The notes: generated by a model from the letters alone, not told the origin. Counted from the first letter of the stretch, positions 1 to 8,301 are shown. The stretch is DNA of 64,000 nt from Sphingomonas leidyi (GCF_011761945.1 NZ_JAASQV010000005.1:62001-126000); one strand, 5' to 3'. A program made the numbers and translations.

Positions 1-909
1 GATCTTGTAGACCACGCCGTCGATGTCGAAGGGCAGGTCGGCGCGGACCGCCTCGATCTTCCCATATTGCGCAAGCGCGGCCTCGAGGTCGACGGGGCCG
101 ACGAACAGGTCCGAAACCGGGAAGCCCATCGCGGCGATCGCGCGGATCACTTCCGCCTGGGTCTCGCCGGGCAGCGCGCTGGTCTCGCCCCAGCCCCAGG
201 CGAGGAAGCGCAGCGGGCGCGCCGCAGTGACGGCGGCGTCCTTCTGGCGCAGCGATCCGGCGGCGGCATTGCGCGGATTGGCGAACTGGCGCGCTTCCTT
301 GCCGGTCTCCGCCGCCTCGGCGAGCAGCCGGGCGTTGAGGGCGGCGAAATCCGCCTTCGCCATGTACACCTCGCCGCGCACCTCGAAGACCTCGGGCGCG
401 CCGGCGATTTCCTGGGGCACGTCGCCGATGGTCCGGGCATTGGCGGTCACGTCCTCGCCGATCTGGCCGTCGCCGCGCGTGAGCGCCTGGACCAGCCGGC
501 CCTTCTCGTAGCGCAGCGCGCAGGAAAGGCCGTCGATCTTGGGCTCGGCGGTGAGTGCGATCGGCTCGGCATCGCCCAGCGCCAGGAAGCGGCGGACCCG
601 GCCGAGGAAATCGGCGACGTCCGCGTCGTCGAAGCCGTTGTCCAGGCTGAACATCGGCCGCGCATGCGCCACCTTGGCGAGCCGGCCGGACGGTGCGGCG
701 CCGACCAGCCGCGACGGCGAATCGGCGCGGACCAGATCGGGGAATGCGGTCTCGATCGCGGCGTTGCGCCGCATCAGCGCGTCATAGTCGGCGTCGCTGA
801 TCTCGGGCGCGTCCTCGGCATGGTAGAGGCGGTTGTGGTGCGCGATCTCGCCGGCGAGCTTCTCCAGCTCGAGCGCGGCTTCCTGGGGCGTCTGGGGCAG
901 CGGGTCCAT
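1..909 (-). CDS. ligA: NAD-dependent DNA ligase, N-terminal part (truncated by window edge)
   Basis: LigA seals nicks in duplex DNA during replication and repair, using NAD+ to adenylate its active-site lysine. The 303 codons present run from the ATG at 909 to the window edge and cover the N-terminal Ia region (HNRLYH at about residues 25-30, used for NAD+ binding) and most of the adenylation domain. The nucleotidyl-transfer motif KIDG sits at residues 124-127 and gives the catalytic lysine. The end of the adenylation domain (DIDGVVYKI) is at the cut. The OB fold, zinc finger, HhH and BRCT regions lie outside the window. It is divergent from the metallo-hydrolase gene at 985. The family assignment is very secure; nothing looks abnormal. 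Confidence 0.95.
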   Translation of the reverse strand, partial: MDPLPQTPQEAALELEKLAGEIAHHNRLYHAEDAPEISDADYDALMRRNAAIETAFPDLVRADSPSRLVGAAPSGRLAKVAHARPMFSLDNGFDDADVADFLGRVRRFLALGDAEPIALTAEPKIDGLSCALRYEKGRLVQALTRGDGQIGEDVTANARTIGDVPQEIAGAPEVFEVRGEVYMAKADFAALNARLLAEAAETGKEARQFANPRNAAAGSLRQKDAAVTAARPLRFLAWGWGETSALPGETQAEVIRAIAAMGFPVSDLFVGPVDLEAALAQYGKIEAVRADLPFDIDGVVYKI

Positions 910-984
910 GTCGCCGGGGTTAGGCTGGGCGCCGCATCGCGATCAAGCTTGAAGACGTGCGGATGCGTAACGACATGATCGGCA

Positions 985-2142
985 ATGCGCCCGATCCGGA
1001 TCGCCCTTGCCATCTTGTTCTGGATCGCGGTCGCGCTGTGCCTTGCCGCGAGCGTCGCGCCCTTCTTCCTCGATCGCATCTATTATCGCGGCCCCGTCAG
1101 CGGCCATTTCGACGGGCGGCGTTTCTTCAATCCCGACGGCGACGCGCTCGACATCTCCGCCGCCCGCCGCAACAGGCTGCTGTGGCAGCAGGTCTTCGGC
1201 GACCCGACCCGACCGAAATGGCCCGGGCATGTCGCGGCGACTCCGGCCAAGCCGCCGGCGCGCGTGGACGGCGGCGAGATGCGCGTCACCTGGATCGGGC
1301 ACGCCACCGTGCTGGTGCAGGCGGACGGCGTGAACATCCTCACCGATCCGGTGTGGAGCGATACCGTCGGACCGTTCGGCATCGGGCCCAGGCGAGTGGC
1401 GGCACCGGGGGTGCGCTTCGAGGACCTGCCCAGGATCGACCTCGTCCTGGTCAGCCACAATCACTACGACCATATGGACCTGCCGACGCTCAAGCGGCTT
1501 TGGGATCGCGACCGGCCGCTGATCGTGACGCCGCTGGGCAATGACGCGGTGATGGCCGGAGCCGGCGTGAAGGCGACGGCGCTCGACTGGGGCCAGGGGG
1601 TGGCGGGGCGGTTCGGCGCGGCGGTGACCGTCACGCGCAGCCACCACTGGGGCAGCCGCTGGTTCGCCGATCGCAGCCGTGCGCTGTGGTCGAGCTTCGT
1701 GGTGCGCCTGCCGCACGGCAATTTCTTCTTCGCGGGCGACACCGGGCTCGGCGACGGCAAATGGCCGGCCGAGGCGGCCGCGCTCGGCCCGATCCGCTTC
1801 GCGGCGATCCCGATCGGCGCCTTCCGCTTCGACGAGGGGCAGATGGCGAGCGGCAGCCATGTCGGCCCGCGGGACGCGATCCGGGTGTGGGACGGGCTGG
1901 GCCGGCCCGATGCGCTCGCGGTGCATTGGGGCACGTTCCGCCTCTCGCGCGAAGGCTATGCCACGCCGCCCTTCATGTTGCGCGGCATGCTGCGCTGCGC
2001 GGGCGAGGATCCGGCCCGCTTCGCCGCGCACCGGATCGGCGAGAGCTTCATGGTGCCGCCGCTGGGCGCGCCGCCGCCCGCACCCGACTATGCGGCGCTC
2101 GGCCATTGCATCCAGGCCGGCCGGTTCGACGCGCTGCGTTGA
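985..2142 (+). CDS. Membrane-anchored MBL-fold metallo-hydrolase (NAPE-PLD/RomA-like)
   Basis: Predicted zinc hydrolase of the metallo-beta-lactamase superfamily, 385 residues. A hydrophobic N-terminus (about residues 4-28) acts as a signal or anchor, placing the domain in the periplasm or on the membrane. The core has the first strand motif WIGHATVLVQ and the metal-binding HNHYDH motif at about residues 155-160; later ligands include the FAGDTG aspartate and the HWGTF histidine near the C-terminus. This layout matches the family of N-acyl-phosphatidylethanolamine phospholipase D and bacterial RomA-like proteins, so a lipid or phosphodiester substrate is plausible but not shown. The ATG at 985 is chosen because it leads straight into the hydrophobic segment. 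It faces away from ligA with only 75 bases between them. Confidence 0.85.
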   Translation: MRPIRIALAILFWIAVALCLAASVAPFFLDRIYYRGPVSGHFDGRRFFNPDGDALDISAARRNRLLWQQVFGDPTRPKWPGHVAATPAKPPARVDGGEMRVTWIGHATVLVQADGVNILTDPVWSDTVGPFGIGPRRVAAPGVRFEDLPRIDLVLVSHNHYDHMDLPTLKRLWDRDRPLIVTPLGNDAVMAGAGVKATALDWGQGVAGRFGAAVTVTRSHHWGSRWFADRSRALWSSFVVRLPHGNFFFAGDTGLGDGKWPAEAAALGPIRFAAIPIGAFRFDEGQMASGSHVGPRDAIRVWDGLGRPDALAVHWGTFRLSREGYATPPFMLRGMLRCAGEDPARFAAHRIGESFMVPPLGAPPPAPDYAALGHCIQAGRFDALR

Positions 2143-2234
2143 CGCGCCGGATTCGGCACATCCTTGCCCTTCTGGTGCTTGAAGGGACTCGGTGCCCGGG
2201 TTTATCCTCCGGCGAATCCGGGAGGGGTCCCCCA

Positions 2235-2693
2235 GTGAACAACCGCGCGACGGGCGCCGTGCGACGCTATGATACGACGATCGACCGCGCCGGGCTTGCG
2301 CTCGGCGTCGGGAGCGCGTTCGCGGGCCTGATCGTGCTCGGGCTGCTGCTGCTCGGCGGCAAGCGCGATCCGATCAGCCTGGTCAGCGGCTGGCTGATCG
2401 GCAGCCTGATCGCCGGGATCGCGATCACCGCGGTGGGCGGCCCGCTCTGGCTGGTGATGCACGTCGCCGGCTTGCGGCGCGCCCGCCATGCCGCGCTGGT
2501 CGGCGCGGTCACGGCGCTCGCCATCTTCGTCGGCGCCCAGACTTATGGCTTCGGGCTGTTCGAGATGCCGCCGATGGACAATCGCGCGCTCTTGTTCCGC
2601 TGGATCAGCGCCGTGGCGTCGAGCGCGATCCTGGCGCTGTTCGCGGCGGGAATCGGCGCCCTGATGTGGCGCATCGCCTATCGCCGCGAATAG
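2235..2693 (+). CDS. Small integral membrane protein, unknown function
   Basis: A 152-residue protein with about four hydrophobic segments (around residues 17-37, 45-67, 80-100 and 125-147 as read by eye) and a short charged N-terminus, so an inner-membrane protein. The GTG at 2235 is chosen as start because it follows a strong purine-rich ribosome binding site (GGGAGGGG about 5 bases upstream) and avoids running the reading frame back through the metallo-hydrolase gene. No domain family was recognised. It follows the metallo-hydrolase gene by 92 bases on the same strand, and may be transcribed with it. Confidence 0.75.
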   Translation: MNNRATGAVRRYDTTIDRAGLALGVGSAFAGLIVLGLLLLGGKRDPISLVSGWLIGSLIAGIAITAVGGPLWLVMHVAGLRRARHAALVGAVTALAIFVGAQTYGFGLFEMPPMDNRALLFRWISAVASSAILALFAAGIGALMWRIAYRRE

Positions 2694-2740
2694 CCGCCGC
2701 GGGAACTGTTCCGCACATCCGCCGGCGCGCGGCGCATGCG

Positions 2741-3310
2741 TCAGGCCTTGCATTCCCCGAGGCGCTTGCCGGTGAGCCGCACGGTCATCGACGTCGCCTT
2801 GGTCTGCCCGGTCGGGGTCTGGCGCTGAGTCATCGTCAGGTCGAACGCGGTCGGGGTCTGGGTGCCGCTGAAGCTCGCCTGCGCCTTGCCCATGGGCGTT
2901 TCGCATTCCATCGCGGCATCCAGCTTGCCGCCGACGAAGCGATATTTCGAGAAACGGCAGCCGGATGCCATCGCGCCGAGCCTGGAGACGTCGAGCGGCT
3001 TGAGCTCCTCGGCCTTGCGGCAGCCGCGCTCGGTGCGGGGCGGTTTGCCCACATCTTCCTTCATCTTGGCGGCGATCGCCTCGGGCATCGCCCCCGGCTC
3101 CAGCGCGACGAGCTGCATCCCGGTTTCCCACTGGCCCGGCTGGCTGGGCGTCTTGGCATCCGCCGCGGTGGCCTGCTTGGCGACTTCCTCGACGCTGGCA
3201 TTTTCCAGGCGGATATCGCCGGTCTTGCGCGCGCTCTCCTCGGTCGAGGGCCCCTGATTGCAGGCGGCGAGCGGGAGCAGGGCTCCAGCGGCGAAGATCG
3301 TCAGGCGCAT
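2741..3310 (-). CDS. DUF3617-type lipoprotein
   Basis: A 189-residue exported protein. It starts with a lipoprotein signal (MRLTIFAAGALLPLAACNQ; lipobox LAAC, lipidated Cys at about residue 17). The rest has the DUF3617 pattern: a 'PGQWETGMQL' opening, a pair of cysteines around 'ERGCRKAEEL' and 'ASGCRF', and a beta-rich C-terminal half ('FSGTQTPTAFDLTMT'). DUF3617 proteins are periplasmic and of unknown role, common in sphingomonads. The ATG at 3310 follows a GGGGGAAC stretch and begins the signal sequence directly. The gene is divergent from uvrB (53 bases apart) and convergent with the membrane protein before it. Confidence 0.85.
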   Translation of the reverse strand: MRLTIFAAGALLPLAACNQGPSTEESARKTGDIRLENASVEEVAKQATAADAKTPSQPGQWETGMQLVALEPGAMPEAIAAKMKEDVGKPPRTERGCRKAEELKPLDVSRLGAMASGCRFSKYRFVGGKLDAAMECETPMGKAQASFSGTQTPTAFDLTMTQRQTPTGQTKATSMTVRLTGKRLGECKA

Positions 3311-3362
3311 GATGTTCCCCCGGGGTTGGCGTATGTGCCAGCCACACCCCATATTCCCCGCG

Positions 3363-5555
3363 ATGGCAATCCAGATTCGCACCAGCCTGGCCGAGCCCGA
3401 GACCGGGCAGAGCTTCGTCCCGCACCGCCCGCAGCGCCCGGAGAAGTCCGAGGGCGGCAAGCCGTTCAAGCTCGTCAGCGAATACCAGCCATCGGGCGAC
3501 CAGCGCTTCGCGATTCCCGAATTGGTCGAGCAGGCCCAGGCAGGCGAGCGCGACCAGGTGCTGCTGGGCGTCACCGGCTCGGGCAAGACCTATACCATGG
3601 CGAAGGTGATCGAGACGCTGCAGCGCCCGGCGCTGGTGCTCGCGCCCAACAAGATCCTGGCGGCCCAGCTCTATGGCGAGATGAAGAGCTTCTTCCCCGA
3701 GAATGCGGTCGAGTATTTCGTCAGCTATTACGACTATTACCAGCCCGAGGCCTATGTGCCGCGCTCGGATACGTACATCGAGAAGGAAAGCTCGGTGAAC
3801 GAGGCGATCGACCGGATGCGCCACTCGGCCACCCGGTCGCTGCTCGAGCGCGACGACGTGATCATCGTGGCGTCGGTCTCCTGCCTCTATGGCATCGGAT
3901 CGGTCGAGACCTATTCGGCGATGATCTTCGACCTGAAGAAGGGCCAGGTGGCCGACCAGCGCGAGATCATCCGCAAGCTCGTCGCACTCCAGTACAAGCG
4001 CAACGACGCGGCGTTCGCGCGCGGCAATTTCCGGGTGCGCGGCGACAGCCTGGAGATCTTCCCGTCGCACTATGAGGACAGCGCCTGGCGGATCAGCTTC
4101 TTCGGCGACGATATCGAGGAGATCACCGAGTTCGACCCGCTGACCGGGGCCAAGGTGGCAAGCCTCGACTATGTCCGCGTCTTCGCCAACTCGCACTATG
4201 TGACGCCCGGGCCGACGATGAAACAGGCGATGGAGGGCATCCGCCACGAGCTGACGGAGCGGCTCAAGGAGCTGGAGGCAGAGGGCAAGCTGCTCGAGCA
4301 CCAGCGGCTGGAGCAGCGGACGAACTTCGACCTGGAGATGATCGCGGCCACCGGCAGCTGCGCGGGCATCGAGAATTACAGCCGCTTCCTCACCGGCCGC
4401 CTGCCTGGCGAGCCGCCGCCCACCCTGTTCGAATATCTGCCGGAGAACGCGCTGCTCTTCGTCGACGAGAGCCACCAGACGATCGGCCAGATCAACGGCA
4501 TGTCGCGCGGCGACCATCGCCGCAAGGTGACGCTGGCCGAATATGGCTTCCGCCTGCCCAGTGCGATCGACAACCGGCCGCTGCGCTTCAACGAATGGGA
4601 AGCGATGCGCCCGCAGACCGTCTATGTCTCGGCGACGCCCGGCGGCTGGGAGATGGAGCAGGCCGGCGGCGTGTTCGTCGAGCAGGTGATCCGCCCCACC
4701 GGTCTCATCGATCCGCCGGTGGAGATCAAGCCGGTCGAGGAGCAGGTGCAGGACCTGATCCAGGAATGCAAGGCGACCACGGCCAAGGGCTATCGCACCC
4801 TGGTGACCACGCTTACCAAGCGCATGGCCGAGGACCTGACCGAGTATATGCACGAAGCCGGGGTGAAGGTCCGCTACATGCACTCGGACACCGAGACGCT
4901 GGAGCGCATCGAGCTGATCCGCGACCTGCGCATGGGCGTCTATGACGTACTGGTGGGCATCAACCTGCTGCGCGAGGGGCTCGACATCCCGGAGTGCGGG
5001 CTGGTGGCGATCCTCGATGCGGACAAGGAAGGATTCCTGCGCAGCGAGACCTCGCTGATCCAGACGATCGGCCGCGCGGCGCGCAACGTGGAAGGGCGCG
5101 TGATCCTCTATGCCGATCGCATGACCGGCAGCATGGAGCGCGCGCTCGCCGAGACCGGCCGCCGCCGCGAGAAGCAGCAGGAATATAATGCGGAGCACGG
5201 CATCACGCCGGAGACGGTGAAGAAGAATATCGGCGACATCATCGCCCATGTCGCCTCGAAGGACCAGGTGACGGTGGAGATCGACGCCGATCGCCCGCAC
5301 ATGGTCGGCCACAATCTGCGCGCCTATATCGAGGAGCTCGAGAAGAAGATGCGCGACGCGGCGGCGAACCTCGAATTCGAGGAGGCCGGCCGCCTGCGCG
5401 ACGAGATCCGCGCGCTGGAGGCCGAGGAACTGGGCCTGCCCGAGGACCAGCGCAAGGCGCCGGTGATGGGGCGCAGCAACGAGGGCAAGCCGGGAACGCG
5501 CAAGACGCGCTACGGCAAGGTGCAGAAGAAATGGGGCGGCGGCAGCCGGCGCTAG
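3363..5555 (+). CDS. uvrB: Excinuclease ABC subunit UvrB
   Basis: UvrB is the damage-verifying helicase-like subunit of nucleotide excision repair; it is loaded by UvrA and recruits UvrC for incision. The 730-residue protein has Walker A GVTGSGKT at residues 69-76, the DNA-threading beta-hairpin YYDYYQPEAYVP at about residues 120-131, the DESH helicase box (FVDESHQT), the motif VI region QTIGRAARN and a C-terminal UVR domain (about residues 650-690) for UvrC contact. Length is slightly above the usual 670 because of a basic N- and C-terminal extension (ends in a Lys/Arg/Gly-rich tail). The ATG at 3363 is the only start that gives a normal N-terminus. It stands alone, with a hairpin element downstream. 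Confidence 0.97.
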   Translation: MAIQIRTSLAEPETGQSFVPHRPQRPEKSEGGKPFKLVSEYQPSGDQRFAIPELVEQAQAGERDQVLLGVTGSGKTYTMAKVIETLQRPALVLAPNKILAAQLYGEMKSFFPENAVEYFVSYYDYYQPEAYVPRSDTYIEKESSVNEAIDRMRHSATRSLLERDDVIIVASVSCLYGIGSVETYSAMIFDLKKGQVADQREIIRKLVALQYKRNDAAFARGNFRVRGDSLEIFPSHYEDSAWRISFFGDDIEEITEFDPLTGAKVASLDYVRVFANSHYVTPGPTMKQAMEGIRHELTERLKELEAEGKLLEHQRLEQRTNFDLEMIAATGSCAGIENYSRFLTGRLPGEPPPTLFEYLPENALLFVDESHQTIGQINGMSRGDHRRKVTLAEYGFRLPSAIDNRPLRFNEWEAMRPQTVYVSATPGGWEMEQAGGVFVEQVIRPTGLIDPPVEIKPVEEQVQDLIQECKATTAKGYRTLVTTLTKRMAEDLTEYMHEAGVKVRYMHSDTETLERIELIRDLRMGVYDVLVGINLLREGLDIPECGLVAILDADKEGFLRSETSLIQTIGRAARNVEGRVILYADRMTGSMERALAETGRRREKQQEYNAEHGITPETVKKNIGDIIAHVASKDQVTVEIDADRPHMVGHNLRAYIEELEKKMRDAAANLEFEEAGRLRDEIRALEAEELGLPEDQRKAPVMGRSNEGKPGTRKTRYGKVQKKWGGGSRR

Positions 5556-5588
5556 CCTGAGAGCCTGAACGCGTATCCGATTCTCCGT

Positions 5589-5625
5589 CGTCATCCCCGC
5601 TTGTGCGGGAATGGCGGCGATGACG
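5589..5625. repeat. REP-like imperfect palindrome (GTCATCCCCGC type)
   Basis: Outer arms CGTCATC (5589-5595) and GATGACG (5619-5625) enclose an inner hairpin CCCGC-TTGT-GCGGG (5596-5609). The sequence resembles the dispersed 'GTCATCCCCGC...GCGGGAATG' elements seen between genes in many alphaproteobacteria. It lies 33 bases after the uvrB stop and may help end transcription or protect the 3' end, though there is no U-tract. Confidence 0.55.
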
Positions 5626-5726
5626 GGCGTCCGACTTGAATGCCGATATGGCCCCGGGGCCTGCGCTGGACTCCTGAGCCCGTCGCGATAATCCTGCCAT
5701 GCGATCGCGGGTGGAAAGGGGAGCGG

Positions 5727-7133
5727 ATGGCCGGATGGAGGAGGCGCGTCTCGCGCTGGTGGCTGGACGACCTGTTCGGCCCGCGGCACGAGGTCCGCTT
5801 CGCGCTTCGGATCGGCGCGCGCCTGGCGTGGCTGCGGTTCCGCCTGTGGCTGCGCCGGCCCCGGGGGATGGGGCTGCGGCGCCATTGGCCCAAGCCGGTC
5901 GCGCTTGCCCTGGTCGGCATCTTCGTGCCGCTCGGCATCGCCACCATCCTCTCGTTGCTGTTCCCGCAGGAGGCGCGCGGCGTCGTGGCGGCGTTCCACC
6001 GGCTGTTCACCGATGCGCAGGCGCCGCGGCTCGAGTGGCGGGAGGCCGCGCAGATCCTGCTGCTGCTGATCGGCGTGCCCTCCGCCTTCCTGCTCTGGCT
6101 CTTCCGCGACCTCAACGTCAACGCGACGCTCGACAACCAGCGCAAGGACGTGAACCTCAAGGAATTCCAGGAGATCCAGATGCGCGCCGCCGGCGCCATC
6201 GACGAGAAATTCCCCGCCGCCGCGCGCGAGACGCTGCAGATCGCGGCGCTGCACCAGATGCGCGCGTTCCTGCGCGGCGAATATGGCAAGAGCTTCCAGC
6301 GCCCCGCCTTCGAGCTGCTGCGGGCGCGGCTGGTCGCCAGCGCCGAGGCGACCGGCAGCAGCATCGTTGGGAACTGGCTGCAGGATTGGCGCGAGCGTTT
6401 CAGACGGCTCGAGGGGCGCGACGTGACGCGCGCCGTCATCGAAATGAAGCGCGAGATCGCTGGCGCACGGCGCAAGCTTCGCCCCTGCGCCATCGCGGCC
6501 GCGGAGCAGACCATATTGAGCGAGGAATGGGAGGCGGTGCTCCGGGGCGGCCTGCCGCTCGCCGGATCCGCCTTCGATCGCATCCAGCTGGGCCGCAAGA
6601 CGGTGCTTTCCGGGGCGAGCTTCGTCGATTGCCGCTTCCGGCTGGCGCGGCTGCGCTACGTGCATCTCGAGCGCGCCGAGCTGTCCGGCGCCTATATGGA
6701 GGGAGCCTATCTGCGCGGTGCCCATCTCGAGCAGGCCGCCTTCTTCTATGCCTATCTCGAATATGCGTCCTTCGTGGGCGCCAATCTCGATCGGGCGCTG
6801 CTCCAGGGGGCCAGCGCCGCCGGCGCGCGGTTCACCAGCGCCTCGCTGCGCTTCGCGACGCTGTCCGATGCGGATCTGCGCGGCGTGTCCTTCTCGAACG
6901 CCGATCTGCGCGGCGCCGATTTCCGGGATGCCGAGCTGGCCGGCGCAAGCCTGCGGGGCGCGCGCCTGGAAGGGGCGAAGCTTGCGGATCAGGATGCGAG
7001 CCTGGTGGGCAATTGCACCGGCGCGACGTTCGATGCCGCCACCGAATTCGCATTCGACTGGTCGTCTCTCCCCGAAAGCGAATGCGAGGCGGCGCGCCAG
7101 CCCTGGATCGCCAAGGGCATGAAGCGGGTCTGA
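5727..7133 (+). CDS. Membrane pentapeptide-repeat protein
   Basis: A 468-residue protein. The N-terminal third has two clear transmembrane helices (PVALALVGIFVPLGIATILS, about residues 50-70, and AAQILLLLIGVPSAFLLWLF, about 105-124) flanked by Arg-rich cytoplasmic stretches. A middle helical region follows. The C-terminal part (about residues 290-430) is built of pentapeptide repeats of the A(D/N)LxG type, for example ADLRG, AHLEQ, ANLDR and ASLRG, which fold into a right-handed quadrilateral beta-helix. The role of such membrane-tethered repeat proteins is unknown; some soluble relatives mimic DNA and protect gyrase. The ATG at 5727 is preferred over an upstream ATG (5640) because it follows a GGAAAGGGGAGC ribosome binding site. 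Alternative: a sensor or scaffold protein. Confidence 0.8.
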   Translation: MAGWRRRVSRWWLDDLFGPRHEVRFALRIGARLAWLRFRLWLRRPRGMGLRRHWPKPVALALVGIFVPLGIATILSLLFPQEARGVVAAFHRLFTDAQAPRLEWREAAQILLLLIGVPSAFLLWLFRDLNVNATLDNQRKDVNLKEFQEIQMRAAGAIDEKFPAAARETLQIAALHQMRAFLRGEYGKSFQRPAFELLRARLVASAEATGSSIVGNWLQDWRERFRRLEGRDVTRAVIEMKREIAGARRKLRPCAIAAAEQTILSEEWEAVLRGGLPLAGSAFDRIQLGRKTVLSGASFVDCRFRLARLRYVHLERAELSGAYMEGAYLRGAHLEQAAFFYAYLEYASFVGANLDRALLQGASAAGARFTSASLRFATLSDADLRGVSFSNADLRGADFRDAELAGASLRGARLEGAKLADQDASLVGNCTGATFDAATEFAFDWSSLPESECEAARQPWIAKGMKRV

Positions 7134-7221
7134 AGGGTGCTGCCGCGGTAGAACGAAGCGACAGGCCGTTTCGTCGCCGTAGCGGTTGAGCCGCCCGGGC
7201 ACTTCCCGCATAAGGCCGCGC

Positions 7222-7764
7222 ATGCGACGCCAGCTGCTCGTCTTCGCCTCCGCGCTCGCCATCGCGGGCTGTTCGGAAACGCCGCGCGTGGTGCCGCCGC
7301 CCGCGCCCCCGCCCAGGCCCGTCCCTGCGCCTGCTCCCGCGCCGGCTCCGGCGCCGTCGCCCGTGCCCCAGGGCCCGGACTGGCGCGACTGGCCGCTCAC
7401 CCCCGGCGACTGGGTCTATCGCCAGGACGGGCGCGGTTCGGTCGCGTTCTTCGGCGTGGCCGGGGGCGAGGCCGAACTGATCCTGCGCTGCGACGCCGGC
7501 CGCGGCCGAGTGGTGCTTTCGCGCAAGGGCGAGGGCGTGGCGAGCGTCACCGTGCGCACCACCAGCACGCTCCGCCAAATCGCGGTCCAGCCGCTCTCCG
7601 GCGCGGCACCGCGGCTGGCCGCCGAGTTCGCCCCGGCGGATCCGCTGCTCGACGCAATGGGCTATAGTCGCGGGCGATTCCTCGTCCAGGGCAACGGCCT
7701 GCCCACGCTGGTGGTGCCCGCCTATGCCGAGGTGCTGCGCGTCGCCGAGGATTGCCGCGGATAG
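7222..7764 (+). CDS. Proline-rich lipoprotein, unknown function
   Basis: A 180-residue exported lipoprotein: signal with lipobox IAGC (Cys at about residue 15), then a Pro/Ala linker (about residues 22-55) and a globular C-terminal domain of about 125 residues that begins DWRDWPLTPGDWVYR. The domain carries a cysteine in 'LILRCDAGRG' and another in the terminal 'AEDCRG', which could pair. No named family was recognised, though the same architecture is familiar from sphingomonad hypothetical proteins. The ATG at 7222 starts the signal sequence directly. The Pro-rich spacer suggests that the domain is held away from the membrane. Confidence 0.8.
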   Translation: MRRQLLVFASALAIAGCSETPRVVPPPAPPPRPVPAPAPAPAPAPSPVPQGPDWRDWPLTPGDWVYRQDGRGSVAFFGVAGGEAELILRCDAGRGRVVLSRKGEGVASVTVRTTSTLRQIAVQPLSGAAPRLAAEFAPADPLLDAMGYSRGRFLVQGNGLPTLVVPAYAEVLRVAEDCRG

Positions 7765-7821
7765 ATCGGCCGTCCGCGCGCGTCGATGGCGCGAGGAGAG
7801 ACGCGATGATCCGCAAGCGCC

Positions 7822-7860
7822 AGTCCGGCGAATGCCGGCGCTATTCGCGCAAGCCGGACT
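7822..7860. repeat. Inverted repeat, AGTCCGGC / GCCGGACT arms
   Basis: Arms AGTCCGGC (7822-7829) and GCCGGACT (7853-7860) are perfect complements; inside them GAAT and ATTC also pair. The element lies 57 bases after the lipoprotein gene and could form a hairpin on either strand. No U-tract follows, so it is a repeat or a weak terminator rather than a clear intrinsic terminator. Confidence 0.5.
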
Positions 7861-8062
7861 CCGACATGCACCGGCGCGAAGCCTTGGGATATGGGAGGGG
7901 GCGTGAGTCGCCGGGCAGGTTCCCGGCTTTGCGGCCCAGAATTCCAGAATCGCTCAGAAAAAGATTTTATACAAGACTTGTTCTGCGACTCGCAGTGATT
8001 CAAATAGTTGGCGTGCCCTTTGAGGGTGCGTGCTTCTTCAACTAGCGAAAGGAGGTGATCCG

Positions 8063-8119
8063 ATGTCTCATGGTTCAGCAATGGGGTCGGTTCAGTTCGT
8101 TCGGGAGACGCACCGCTGA
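8063..8119 (+). CDS. 18-residue micro-ORF with a near-perfect ribosome binding site
   Basis: ATG at 8063, stop TGA at 8117-8119; the peptide reads MSHGSAMGSVQFVRETHR. The upstream GAAAGGAGGTGATCC (8047-8061) is the exact complement of the conserved 3' end of 16S rRNA, with GGAGG seven bases before the ATG, far stronger than any other ribosome binding site in this window. That argues for real translation even though the ORF is tiny. No hydrophobic segment or known motif is present. It could be a small protein, a leader peptide whose translation controls folding of the downstream RNA, or a decoy that captures ribosomes. Function unknown. Confidence 0.5.
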   Translation: MSHGSAMGSVQFVRETHR

Positions 8120-8254
8120 GCAGACGGACGCGATCGGAAGCCCTCCGATCGTAAGGCGCGCGGGAGGTATCCTCCTCCAATCAACGGCGTCAGTCCGAAG
8201 CAAAGCGGTCCGCATGGTCTCCCGGGCTGGAGCTTCCGGCCGCTGACCATGTCG

Positions 8255-8301
8255 GAGGTCGCCGGGTCGTCGGGAGACGCCCCGGCGGCCTCTTTCATTT
8301 T
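8255..8301 (+). terminator. Strong intrinsic terminator
   Basis: Arms GAGGTCGCCGGG (8255-8266) and CCCGGCGGCCTC (8281-8292) form 12 pairs with one G-U. Inside, CGTC-GGGA-GACG adds four more pairs capped by a GNRA-type loop. TTTCATTTT follows directly. It closes the RNA described at 8046 and faces the minus-strand TonB-like gene. Confidence 0.85.

Larger units (their letters stand above)
8046..8301 (+). ncRNA. Candidate structured small RNA / small mRNA ending in an intrinsic terminator
   Basis: The evidence is structural. A 15-base Shine-Dalgarno (8046-8060 and the following bases) is followed by an 18-codon ORF, then by the hairpins CGATCGGA-AGCCC-TCCGATCG (8131-8151) and GGAGG-TAT-CCTCC (8163-8175), a longer pairing CATGGTC...GACCATG (about 8213-8251), and the terminator at 8255-8301. 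CCTCCTCC at 8171-8178 is complementary to the GGAGG of the ribosome binding site, so the RNA could pair with itself or with other mRNAs. CCUCCUCC motifs are known from the CcsR small RNAs of Rhodobacter, but there is no DUF1127 gene here. The 5' end is not defined; an AT-rich stretch with TTATAC near 7970 is one possible promoter region. Not recognised as a named family. Confidence 0.5.

Noticed and set aside
2202..7400. A very long open frame on the minus strand antisense to uvrB and the pentapeptide gene
   Set aside because: In DNA this GC-rich, long antisense frames are an expected by-product of codon bias. The translation is Arg/Ala/Gly-rich without any domain, and real genes occupy the other strand.
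7752..8045. A 97-codon plus-strand frame upstream of the micro-ORF
   Set aside because: No ribosome site or recognisable protein; composition drifts from codon-biased to random along its length.
8055..8246. A 63-codon frame starting at the GTG inside the Shine-Dalgarno
   Set aside because: Its start lies within the ribosome site itself, it has no ribosome site of its own, and the translation runs through the hairpins.
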